Below are positions 28,593 to 36,467 of a stretch of 64,000 nt of DNA, piece by piece. Below the pieces are notes generated by a model. The model had not been told where the DNA came from. It saw only the letters and a list, made by a program, of their open reading frames with translations, and did no database searches. The translations under genes and the position numbers were made by a program. The stretch covers positions 682,001 through 746,000 of the forward strand of contig NZ_JAPEOZ010000001.1 of the NCBI RefSeq assembly GCF_026340655.1. Direction: 5' to 3'. Position 1 is the stretch's first letter. Every line of letters begins with the position of its first letter. This DNA is from Streptomyces sp. NBC_01275. GTDB taxonomy: Bacteria; Actinomycetota; Actinomycetes; Streptomycetales; Streptomycetaceae.

Positions 28593-29632
28593 GCACCGGA
28601 CAGATCACCGCGCCGGGCGCGCCGTCTCCCTCCGGGGAGGCGGCCGCCCGGCCCGGGCCCCGCACCGGCGCGCACAGCGCCCGCAGACGCCGCTCGCTGT
28701 CCAGCCGCCGGGCCTTGTCCTTCTACGTGTTCGCCGGCCCGTGGGTGCTGGGCTTCCTGGCCCTGACGGCCTTTCCGCTCGGCTATGCGCTGTGGCTGAG
28801 CCTGACCAACGCCGACGGTCTGTCGAACAACTCCCGTTTCGTCGGCCTGGACAACTACCGGGAGGTCTTCACCGACCCGGAGACGATGTCCTCCCTGGCC
28901 CGCACCGGCATCTTCACGGCGATCACCGTGCCGCTGACGCTCGCCGCGGGGCTGCTGCTCGCCATCCTGGTCAATCAGCCGATCCGGGCTCGCGGAGTGT
29001 TCCGCACCCTGCTGTACCTGCCCGCCGTCGTCCCGCCGGTCGGCGCCGCCCTCACCTTCAAGCTGATCTTCGACCGGGACTCGGGCGCGGCCAACGGCGC
29101 CCTGGACGCCCTGAACCTCGACGGCATCAGCTGGCTGATGGACCCCTACGCCCGCTGGGTCCTGGTCACCCTCACCCTGTGGGGCGCCGGCAACGCCATG
29201 ATCGTCTCACTCGCGGGGCTGCAGGACGTCCCCAAAGAGCTGTACGAGGCCGCCCGCATCGACGGGGCGAACACCTGGCAGTCCTTCAGCCGGATCACCC
29301 TGCCGCTGCTCTCCCCGGTGCTGTTCTTCCAGGTCATCACCGGCATCATCGCCGCCGTGCAGAGCTTCCTGCCGCTGCTGATCTCCCTCGACCCCACCCC
29401 CAGGGGCGTCACGGCCGTCCCCGAGGGCAACTACCTGTTCATGATCCACGTGTTCGCCCAGTACTTCGCCAACGGCCGCTACGGATACGCCTCCGCGATG
29501 CTCTGGGTGCTGTTCCTGATCATCGTCGCCATCACCTTCCTGGTCTTCAAACTCAGCAAGGGCGCGGTCTTCTACGCCGTGGACCCGGAGCCGGACAAGC
29601 AGTCCCGGCCACGCACGCTCGGAGGCAAGTGA
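28589..29632 (+). CDS. Sugar ABC transporter permease 1 (MalF-type)
   Basis: This 347-residue permease starts at the GTG overlapping the binding-protein stop (GTGA). A basic, proline-rich cytoplasmic N-terminus precedes six membrane helices beginning FYVFAGPWVLGFLALTAFPLGYALW. The EAA motif, which contacts the ATPase, is ELYEAARIDGANTWQSFSRITLPLL near residues 215-240. MalF-type proteins form a heterodimer with the next permease. No ATPase gene is in the operon, as is common in Streptomyces, where a shared MsiK-type ATPase serves several sugar importers. Confidence 0.92.
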   Translation: MSTGQITAPGAPSPSGEAAARPGPRTGAHSARRRRSLSSRRALSFYVFAGPWVLGFLALTAFPLGYALWLSLTNADGLSNNSRFVGLDNYREVFTDPETMSSLARTGIFTAITVPLTLAAGLLLAILVNQPIRARGVFRTLLYLPAVVPPVGAALTFKLIFDRDSGAANGALDALNLDGISWLMDPYARWVLVTLTLWGAGNAMIVSLAGLQDVPKELYEAARIDGANTWQSFSRITLPLLSPVLFFQVITGIIAAVQSFLPLLISLDPTPRGVTAVPEGNYLFMIHVFAQYFANGRYGYASAMLWVLFLIIVAITFLVFKLSKGAVFYAVDPEPDKQSRPRTLGGK

Positions 29633-30453
29633 TGGTGTTCCGCCGCAGAAGTGCCGTCTACATGCTGCTGGTCGGTGCCCTCGTCCTCTTCCTGGGCCCG
29701 TTCGCCTGGCTGCTGGACACCGCTCTGAAAGCCCCCGACGAGCTGCGCGCCCTGCCCGTCCACTGGTGGCCGCACCACCCCAACCTGAGCAACTTCCGTG
29801 ACGCGCTGACCCATATCGACTACTTCGGCTACGCTCGCAACTCCCTGACGATCGCCACCGTGTACGCGGTACTGGTCACTCTGGCCTCGGCGTGGGCGGG
29901 CTACGGATTCGCCCGCCTCCACGCGCCCGGCAAGAAACTCGTCTTCAACGTTCTGCTGTCGACGATGATGCTGCCGCAGATCCTCACCCTCATCCCGACC
30001 TATCTGCTCTTCGCCAAGCTGCACCTCACCAACACCTATGTGCCGTGGGTGCTGTGGGGCCTGTGTGGCGCCCCGTACCTGATCTTCCTGTTCCGGCAGT
30101 TCTTCTCGAACATGCCCAAGGAGCTGGAGGAGGCCGCGATCATCGACGGCTGCGGGCAGATCCGCATCTTCTGGCGCATCTTCCTGCCCCAGTCCTGGCC
30201 GGTCATCGCCACCAGCCTGATCCTGTCCTTCAGCTGGACCTGGGGCGACTACATCGCGCCCTCCCTGCTGCTGGACGACGCCCACACCACCCTCGCGGTC
30301 AAGCTCGCCTACGGCTACGTCAACGCGCACGGCTCACCGCTGGGGAACCTGGTCGCCGCGGGCGCGGTGATGTACGTCGTCCCCGTGCTGGCGCTGTTCC
30401 TGATCCTGCAGCGGGGCTTCGTCGCCGGCGTCGCCACCTCCGGACTCAAGTGA
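29632..30453 (+). CDS. Sugar ABC transporter permease 2 (MalG-type)
   Basis: The 273-residue partner permease begins one base before the upstream stop ends (TGATG overlap). It has six membrane helices starting VYMLLVGALVLFLGPFAWLLDTALKAP, the MalG-type N-terminal signature. The cytoplasmic EAA loop reads ELEEAAIIDGCGQIRIFWRIFLPQSWPV near residues 165-190. It ends with FLILQRGFVAGVATSGLK, the common GxxxGAVKG-like end of MalG permeases. Together with the upstream permease it makes the membrane channel of the importer. Confidence 0.92.
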   Translation: MVFRRRSAVYMLLVGALVLFLGPFAWLLDTALKAPDELRALPVHWWPHHPNLSNFRDALTHIDYFGYARNSLTIATVYAVLVTLASAWAGYGFARLHAPGKKLVFNVLLSTMMLPQILTLIPTYLLFAKLHLTNTYVPWVLWGLCGAPYLIFLFRQFFSNMPKELEEAAIIDGCGQIRIFWRIFLPQSWPVIATSLILSFSWTWGDYIAPSLLLDDAHTTLAVKLAYGYVNAHGSPLGNLVAAGAVMYVVPVLALFLILQRGFVAGVATSGLK

Positions 30454-30504
30454 CCTACGCCTGACTCGTGTTCACCAACGCACCTCGCCGCAAAGGAACT
30501 TCGC

Positions 30505-30555
30505 ATGACCGACACCCAGGCAAACGCCATGGCACCTGCGGCGGTGGGGGCATGA
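30505..30555 (+). CDS. Candidate 16-residue leader ORF before the aldolase
   Basis: A short frame, MTDTQANAMAPAAVGA, has a ribosome site (caaaggaa) and its TGA overlaps the aldolase ATG as ATGA. This coupled arrangement is the same overlap used by real genes in this operon. It may be a coupling leader that sets aldolase translation, or the stub of a former gene. Nothing in the peptide suggests a function. Confidence 0.4.
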   Translation: MTDTQANAMAPAAVGA

Positions 30556-31223
30556 CCGAGCGTCCCGCCCTCACCCCGCAGCTCGGCCGGACCCGGGTCA
30601 TGGCCATCCTCAGGTCGGCCGACGCCTCCGGGCTGCCCGCCGTGGCCCGGGCGCTCGCGGCCGGCGGCGTCACCTGCCTGGAGGTCACCCTCACCACCGC
30701 CGGAGCGCTCGACGCGCTGACCCGCATCCGGGCGGAACTCGGCCCCGGCGTCGCGATCGGCGCCGGCACCGTGATCACCGGCGCCCAGGCCAGGGACGCC
30801 CTGGCGGCGGGAGCGGAGTTCCTGGTCGCCCCCGTCGTGGACACCGCCGTCGTCCGGCACGCGGCGGACCGGGGCATCCCGTGCTACCCGGGCGCCTGGA
30901 CGCCGACCGAGGTGTCCCAGGCATGGCAGGCGGGCGCCGCCGCCGTCAAACTCTTCCCCGCGAGCACGGGCGGGATCGGACATCTACGCCAGCTGCGGGC
31001 ACCCCTCCCCGACATCCCGCTCGTCGCCGTCGGCGGCGTCGGCATCGACGAGGCGCGGGACTACCTGGACGGGGGCGCCTGCGCCGTCGGCATCGGCTCC
31101 CCGCTGCTGCGCGGGGCGGACCGCGACCCGGCTCCGGGGGCGCTGGACGCGCTCACCGCGAGGGCGCGCGCACTGCTGGACGCGGTCGGGATCACCGCAC
31201 GGGCCGGGGAGGCGACCGCGTGA
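30552..31223 (+). CDS. KDPG/KDPGal-type aldolase
   Basis: The 223-residue protein is a class I KDPG aldolase (Eda/DgoA family). RVMAILRSADASGLPAVARALAAGGVTCLEVTLTT carries the catalytic Glu, GAGTVITGAQARDALAAGAEFLVAPVVD follows, GIPCYPGAWTPTEVSQAW matches the conserved P-G-xxTPTE segment, and VKLFPAS carries the Schiff-base Lys near residue 133. It cleaves 2-keto-3-deoxy-6-phospho-gluconate or -galactonate to pyruvate and glyceraldehyde 3-phosphate. With the galactonate dehydratase nearby, the galacto form (DgoA role) is likelier. The stop overlaps the kinase start by 3 bp. Confidence 0.9.
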   Translation: MTERPALTPQLGRTRVMAILRSADASGLPAVARALAAGGVTCLEVTLTTAGALDALTRIRAELGPGVAIGAGTVITGAQARDALAAGAEFLVAPVVDTAVVRHAADRGIPCYPGAWTPTEVSQAWQAGAAAVKLFPASTGGIGHLRQLRAPLPDIPLVAVGGVGIDEARDYLDGGACAVGIGSPLLRGADRDPAPGALDALTARARALLDAVGITARAGEATA

Positions 31224-32194
31224 GCACGACTTCACCCCCGGACTCCGGGCCCGAGTCCTACCTCGTGACCGTCGGCGACGTCCTCGCCGTCATGGGCGCC
31301 CGGGGCCCCGGCCCGTTCACGCTCGGCACGACCCTGCGCCTCGGGATCGCCGGCGCCGAGTCGAACGTCGCCATAGGCGTCAGCCGCCTCGGCGGATCCG
31401 CCACCTGGATCGGCCGGGTGGGCGACGACGAACTCGGCGACCTCGTCCTGCGAGAACTGCGGGCCGAAGGTGTCACCACCGTCGCCGTGCGCGACCCCGC
31501 CCCCACCTCCCTCCTGCTGAAGGAACATCGCACCACCACCCACAGCCGTACGCGCTACTACCGCACCCAAACAGCAGGGGCCCGGCTGACCGCCGACGAC
31601 ATCCCCGAGCACGTCGTCGCGGGGGCGGCGATCCTCCACATCACGGGCATCACCCCGGCGCTCGGAGAGGGACCGGCCGCGGCCGTGACCCGTGCCGTGG
31701 ACATCGCCGCCGCCGCCGGGGTGACCGTCTCCCTGGACATCAACTTCCGATCCCTGCTGTGGAGCGAGGACGAAGCCCGGCGCACCCTGCTGCCCCTGCT
31801 GCGCAGGAGCGACCTGGTCTTCGCCGGACCGCACGAGGCCGCCCTGGTCGTGCCCGGCACCGAGGGGCCGGAGGAACTCGCCAAGGGCATCTGCGCCCTC
31901 GGACCCGCCGGCGCCGTGATCAAGCTCGGCGCCGAAGGGGCGTACGCACTCCTCGACGGACAGTCCTACCGGCAACCCGCGGTACCGGTCCGCGTCCACG
32001 ACTCGGTGGGCGCGGGAGACGCCTTCGCCGCCGGGTACCTCGCCGAACTCCTCGCGGACGAGCCCCCGGAGCGGCGACTGCACACCGCCGCCCTGCTCGG
32101 CGCCTTCGCGGTGAGCACCGCCGGCGACTGGGAGGGCCTGCCCCGCCGCTCCGAACTGGGCCTGCTCGACCACCACGACGACATCGTCCGCTGA
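31220..32194 (+). CDS. PfkB-family sugar kinase, probable 2-keto-3-deoxy sugar acid kinase
   Basis: The GTG at 31220 overlaps the aldolase stop (GTGA), and the product has 324 residues. PfkB signatures are present: an N-terminal GGxxNVA-type segment, GIAGAESNVAIGVSRLGG, WIGRVGDDELGDLVLRELRAEGV, and the C-terminal catalytic DSVGAGDAFAAGYLAELL with the base Asp. LDINFRSLLW and VIKLGAEGAYAL match KdgK-type kinases. It would phosphorylate 2-keto-3-deoxygluconate or -galactonate at C6 to feed the aldolase. The classical enteric DgoK is from another family, so this would be a functional replacement. Confidence 0.88.
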   Translation: MSTTSPPDSGPESYLVTVGDVLAVMGARGPGPFTLGTTLRLGIAGAESNVAIGVSRLGGSATWIGRVGDDELGDLVLRELRAEGVTTVAVRDPAPTSLLLKEHRTTTHSRTRYYRTQTAGARLTADDIPEHVVAGAAILHITGITPALGEGPAAAVTRAVDIAAAAGVTVSLDINFRSLLWSEDEARRTLLPLLRRSDLVFAGPHEAALVVPGTEGPEELAKGICALGPAGAVIKLGAEGAYALLDGQSYRQPAVPVRVHDSVGAGDAFAAGYLAELLADEPPERRLHTAALLGAFAVSTAGDWEGLPRRSELGLLDHHDDIVR

Positions 32195-32240
32195 CACCTC
32201 CTCCCCGTACGCCACCGCACCAGCACTTTCGGGACCACCC

Positions 32241-33314
32241 ATGCTCTCAAGCCCCTCCACCGACGCGATCCCCGTCCTCACCGGCTCCTACACTCCGGAC
32301 TCCGGCGGCGAAGGCCCCGGCATCGCCTCCGTGCACCTCGACCCCGGCACCGGCCGGCTGACGTACGACGACGAGGTGAAGCCGCTGCCCGTCAGCGCAG
32401 CTTCCTTCCTGGCGGCTCACCCGTCGCTCGACGTCGTCTACAGCACGAACGAGGGCGAGTCGGGCACCGTCAGCGCCGTCTCCCGCGACGGCGACGGCGC
32501 CCTGTCCCCGCTGGGCGACCCGGTGAACAGCGGCGGGGCGAACCCGTGCCACCTCACCGTCCACCCGGACGGCGGGTGGCTGCTGACCGCGAACTACGGC
32601 AGCGACACCGCACCGGGCACCGTGGCGGTGCACCGGCTCGGCCCGGACGGACGCCTGCTGGAGGCGACCGACCTGGTCGTCCACCAGGGGTCGGGACCGG
32701 TCACCGGGCGGCAGGAGGGCAGCCACGCCCATCAGGTCCTTCTGGACCCGGCAGGCCGTTTCGTCCTGGCCACCGACCTCGGGGCGGACGCGGTGTTCAC
32801 CTACCGGCTCGACACCCGCACCGGAATCCTGGAGCGGGTCGCGGTGAACCCGTCGAGCCCGGGTTCCGGACCCCGCCACCTCGCCTTCTCCCCCGACGGT
32901 GACCTGGTGTTCAGCGCGGACGAGTTGTCCTCGACCGTCACCTGCCACCGCTACGACGCCGCCACGGGCATCCTGACGGCCCTCTCCTCCGTACCCGCCA
33001 CGGCGACCCCGGACGTCACCAACCAGCCCGGCGGAATCGTCGCCTCATCCTGCGGACACTTCGTCTGGGTGACCAACCGCGGCGCGGACACGGTCGCCGC
33101 GTTCCGCCTCACCGGCACCGCCCTGGAACCGGTCGGCGAGGTCCCCGCAGGCGGTTCCTGGCCACGCGGTCTGACCCTGGCGGCCGGCCACCTCCTCGTC
33201 GCCAACCAGCACAGCGGCACCCTCGCCGCCCTGCGGGTCGGGGACGGCGGCACCCTCACCCAGCCCCACCCCCCGGTCTCATCCCCCTCGGTGGTCTGCG
33301 CACTGGCGCTCTGA
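32241..33314 (+). CDS. Lactonase family protein (seven-bladed beta-propeller)
   Basis: This 357-residue protein belongs to the lactonase/6-phosphogluconolactonase-like (Pgl, YbhE) propeller family. It has a VLTGSYTPDSGGEGPGIASVHLD opening, NPCHLTVHPDGGWLLTANYGSDT, SHAHQVLLDPAGRFVLATDLGADAVFTYRLD, SGPRHLAFSPDGDLVFSADELSSTVTCHRYD, and SWPRGLTLAAGHLLVANQHSG. It has no signal peptide and is likely cytoplasmic. In this operon it could hydrolyse galactono- or arabinono-lactone produced by a sugar dehydrogenase, supplying the dehydratase. The exact lactone is inferred. Confidence 0.88.
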   Translation: MLSSPSTDAIPVLTGSYTPDSGGEGPGIASVHLDPGTGRLTYDDEVKPLPVSAASFLAAHPSLDVVYSTNEGESGTVSAVSRDGDGALSPLGDPVNSGGANPCHLTVHPDGGWLLTANYGSDTAPGTVAVHRLGPDGRLLEATDLVVHQGSGPVTGRQEGSHAHQVLLDPAGRFVLATDLGADAVFTYRLDTRTGILERVAVNPSSPGSGPRHLAFSPDGDLVFSADELSSTVTCHRYDAATGILTALSSVPATATPDVTNQPGGIVASSCGHFVWVTNRGADTVAAFRLTGTALEPVGEVPAGGSWPRGLTLAAGHLLVANQHSGTLAALRVGDGGTLTQPHPPVSSPSVVCALAL

Positions 33315-33358
33315 CCGCGCTCCCCTACGTGCTCGAAACACTTGCTCGAAAGGCAGTC

Positions 33359-34885
33359 ATGTCCCACCCCGGCACCTCCTTCGCACGGTTCACCCTCGAC
33401 CCGGCCTTCGCCGTCGGCAGCGTCAACCCCCGTCTGTACGGATCGTTCGTCGAGCACATGGGCCGCTGCGTCTACACCGGCATCTACGAGCCCGGCCACC
33501 CCACCGCCGACGCGGACGGCCTGCGCCAGGACGTCCTGGAGCTGGTCCGGGAGCTCGGCGTCAGCACCGTCCGCTATCCCGGCGGCAACTTCGTCTCCGG
33601 CTACCGCTGGGAGGACAGCGTGGGCCCGCGCGAGGAGCGGCCCAACCGGCTGGACCTGGCCTGGAAGTCCACCGAGACCAACGAGTTCGGCCTCGGCGAG
33701 TTCATGGACTTCTGCGGGAAGACCGGCATGGAGCCGATGATGGCCGTCAACCTCGGCACCCGCGGCGTCGAGGACGCCGTACGGCTGCTGGAGTACTGCA
33801 ACCACCCCGGCGGCACCGAACTGTCCGACCGCCGAGTCGCCCACGGCGGCAAGGAGCCGTACGGCATCCGGATGTGGTGCCTGGGCAACGAGATGGACGG
33901 CCCCTGGCAGACCGGCCACAAGACGCCCGAGGAGTACGGGCGCCTCGCCGCCGAGACCGCCCGCGCCATGCGGCAGGTCGACCCCGGCCTGGAGCTGGTG
34001 GCCTGCGGCAGCTCCAGCTCCTCCATGCCGACCTTCGCCTCCTGGGAGGCGACGGTGCTGGAGGCCACGTACGACCTCGTCGACCACGTCTCCCTGCACG
34101 CCTACTACGAGGAGATCGACGGCGACCGCGGCTCCTTCCTGGCCTCGGCCGTGGACATGGAGCACTTCATCGAGTCGGTCGTCGCCACCTGCGACCACGT
34201 CCGGGCCCGCCTCAAGGCGAAGAAGCACATCAACCTCTCCTTCGACGAGTGGAACGTCTGGTACCAGAAGCGGCCCAACCCGCACCACGTGGAGGACTGG
34301 CAGCAGGCGCCGCGCCTGCTGGAGGACGTCTACACCGTCACCGACGCCGTGGTCTTCGGCTCACTGCTCATCGCCCTGCTGCGGCACGCCGACCGGGTCA
34401 CCGCGGCCTCCCTCGCCCAGCTCGTCAACGTCATCGCGCCGATCATGACCGAACCGGGCGGCGCGGCCTGGCGGCAGACCACGTTCTACCCCTTCGCCCA
34501 GGCGTCGGCGCACGGACGCGGCCGGGTGCTGCGCGTCGAGGTGGACAGCCCGACGTACCACACCGACCGCTTCGGTGACGTACCGCTGCTGCACGCCACC
34601 GCCGTGCTGGACGACGAGACCGGCGACATCACCGTGTTCGCCGTCAACCGCGGCCAGGACACGGTCCTGCCGCTGGAGATCGACCTGCGCGGCACCGACG
34701 CCCGCACCGTCGTCGAACACCTGACCCTGGCCGACGGCGACCCGGAGGCCGTCAACACCGCGGACCGGCCCGACCGTGTCACCCCGCACGCCGCCACCGG
34801 CACAACCCTCACCGGCGGCGTCCTCCACGCCGAACTCGAGCCGCTCTCCTGGAACATGATCCGCCTGACGAACCGCCAGAACTGA
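33359..34885 (+). CDS. GH51 alpha-L-arabinofuranosidase
   Basis: With the start at ATG 33359 (GAAAGG upstream; MSHPGTSFARF) the enzyme has 508 residues, usual for intracellular GH51. Hallmarks are NPRLYGSFVEHMGRCVYTGIYEP, STVRYPGGNFVSGYRWED, the acid/base Glu in RMWCLGNEMDGPWQ near residue 177, and the nucleophile Glu in SFDEWNVWY near 296. A C-terminal beta-sandwich follows. It lacks a signal peptide, so it acts on imported arabino-oligosaccharides. Products fit an arabinan or arabinogalactan source. It sits mid-operon, 44 bp after the lactonase gene. Confidence 0.95.
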   Translation: MSHPGTSFARFTLDPAFAVGSVNPRLYGSFVEHMGRCVYTGIYEPGHPTADADGLRQDVLELVRELGVSTVRYPGGNFVSGYRWEDSVGPREERPNRLDLAWKSTETNEFGLGEFMDFCGKTGMEPMMAVNLGTRGVEDAVRLLEYCNHPGGTELSDRRVAHGGKEPYGIRMWCLGNEMDGPWQTGHKTPEEYGRLAAETARAMRQVDPGLELVACGSSSSSMPTFASWEATVLEATYDLVDHVSLHAYYEEIDGDRGSFLASAVDMEHFIESVVATCDHVRARLKAKKHINLSFDEWNVWYQKRPNPHHVEDWQQAPRLLEDVYTVTDAVVFGSLLIALLRHADRVTAASLAQLVNVIAPIMTEPGGAAWRQTTFYPFAQASAHGRGRVLRVEVDSPTYHTDRFGDVPLLHATAVLDDETGDITVFAVNRGQDTVLPLEIDLRGTDARTVVEHLTLADGDPEAVNTADRPDRVTPHAATGTTLTGGVLHAELEPLSWNMIRLTNRQN

Positions 34886-34929
34886 TTCGGTGTCATAGGA
34901 CGCCACCGCACTCACGCCCGGGAAGAACC

Positions 34930-35883
34930 ATGACAGCCGTGCCCCAACCTCTGTTCCGAGACCCTGTTCACGACGGCGCGACCGATCCCACCGTCATCTG
35001 GAACCGGCATGCCGGCGAGTGGTGGATGTTCTACACGAGCCGACGAGCCGACGCGCCACCGATGAACGACGTGAGCTGGGTGCACGGGACCGACGTCGGG
35101 ATCGCGTCCTCCTCGGACGGCGGAGCCACCTGGCTGTACCGGGGAATCGCCGAAGGGCTGGCCATCGAGCCCGGGCGGCACACCTACTGGGCCCCGGAGA
35201 TCGTCGACGACGGAACCGAGTACCACATGTTCGTCAGCGTGATCCGCGGTGTCCCGACCCGGTGGGAGGGCCACGCACGCGTGATCCGCCACTACACGAG
35301 CCACGACCTCTTCTCCTGGACCTACCGCTCCACCCTGCCGCTCTCGTCCGAGACAGTGATCGACGCCTGCGTCCTGCGGCTCCCCTCGGGCGGCTACCGC
35401 ATGTGGTACAAGGACGAGGCCGATCACGCACACACCTACGCGGCGGACAGCGAAGATCTGGCGCGGTGGAGCGTCCGGGGCCCTGCCGTCGAGTGCTCGG
35501 CGCACGAAGGCCCGAACGTGTTCGAGCTCGGCGGCAGCTACTGGATGCTCGTCGACGAATGGCACGGCCAGAGGGTTCTTCACTCGCGGGACCTGGAGAC
35601 GTGGGAACCGCGAGGACTCGTTCTCGACCGCCCCGGGCAGGGCACCGACGACGCGTCCTACGGGTTCCACGCCGATGTCGTCACCAGCGAACTCGGCGCC
35701 TTCGTCTTCTACTTCACGCACCCGGGGCGATCCGCCGAGGGCGCGGTAGCCGACGGCGGCTACGCCGACCGGCGAAGCTCGATCCAGGTCGCCCGCCTGC
35801 GGGTGAACGGGGACACCCTCGTGTGCGACCGCGACGAAGCCCTTGAGGCCCCCGTCCTGCCTCTCGAAGGGCCGGTCCGGTGA
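34930..35883 (+). CDS. GH43-like five-bladed propeller glycosidase
   Basis: The 317-residue protein resembles GH43/GH117-type propellers: DGATDPTVIWNRHAGEWWMFYTSRR, GTDVGIASSSDGGATWLYRGIA, TYWAPEIVDDGTEYHMFVSVI, DACVLRLPSGGYRMWYKDEADHA, and FYFTHPGRSAEG. The Asp of DPTV and a later Glu are plausible catalytic residues, but I cannot assign the subfamily. No signal peptide is present, so it should be cytoplasmic and act on imported oligosaccharides alongside the GH51 enzyme. Its ATG 34930 follows GGAAGAA. The next gene begins within or just after its end. Confidence 0.75.
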   Translation: MTAVPQPLFRDPVHDGATDPTVIWNRHAGEWWMFYTSRRADAPPMNDVSWVHGTDVGIASSSDGGATWLYRGIAEGLAIEPGRHTYWAPEIVDDGTEYHMFVSVIRGVPTRWEGHARVIRHYTSHDLFSWTYRSTLPLSSETVIDACVLRLPSGGYRMWYKDEADHAHTYAADSEDLARWSVRGPAVECSAHEGPNVFELGGSYWMLVDEWHGQRVLHSRDLETWEPRGLVLDRPGQGTDDASYGFHADVVTSELGAFVFYFTHPGRSAEGAVADGGYADRRSSIQVARLRVNGDTLVCDRDEALEAPVLPLEGPVR

Positions 35884-35948
35884 CACGAGTCCATCGCCCT
35901 CGGATCGCGCGAGGCCGACGCCCGCCCTTCCATTCGGCAGCACACCTC

Positions 35949-36467
35949 ATGCGCGTGATCCCGTTCGCCGCCGCGCTGCTCTTCGTCACCGCATGCCAGG
36001 CCGAGGCGCCGGCCGACTCAGGTGTGACCCTGCTCGACGGGAAACGGATCGCCGTATCGGGCCCGACCGTCGTGTCCGCCCTTCCCATCGACGACCAGGG
36101 TGATGTCGACGCGGCGGCCGCGCGGAGCCAGATCCCGTCGCTCAGGAGCGTGGCGCTGCAGTATCCCGGTGTCCGGGTCCTCATCAGCGACTCGGACGGT
36201 CATACGACCGATGCCGCACTGCAGAACTTCGCGGCGAACTGGGCCGTGCGGCCCGAACTCGTGGTCGCCGCGGACTCCGCCTCCGCCGGAACACAGCTGT
36301 CCGCGGACGGACAGCTCCACACACTGCTGATCGGCGCCGACGGACACGTGGCCGCCGATTGGTCGAACCACCCCGCTCCCACCCAGGCGATCGTCGCCGC
36401 GCTCCGCAAGGTCACGGCGAGCCCGTCCGCCCCTTCCGACAACGTCGTACGGAAAGAGTCACCATGA
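35949..36467 (+). CDS. Putative lipoprotein, thioredoxin-like fold suspected
   Basis: From ATG 35949 the protein has 172 residues, with a short lipoprotein signal, MRVIPFAAALLFVTAC, whose Cys would be lipidated. The mature sequence contains SLRSVALQYPGVRVLISDSDGH and LHTLLIGADGHVAADWSNHPAPTQAIVAALRK. These resemble the C-terminal part of redoxin or thioredoxin-like domains, but no CxxC motif is present. A GTG at 35880 overlapping the previous stop would add 23 residues and bury the signal, so I prefer 35949. It overlaps the next gene by 4 bp (ATGA). Role in the operon unknown. Confidence 0.65.
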   Translation: MRVIPFAAALLFVTACQAEAPADSGVTLLDGKRIAVSGPTVVSALPIDDQGDVDAAAARSQIPSLRSVALQYPGVRVLISDSDGHTTDAALQNFAANWAVRPELVVAADSASAGTQLSADGQLHTLLIGADGHVAADWSNHPAPTQAIVAALRKVTASPSAPSDNVVRKESP

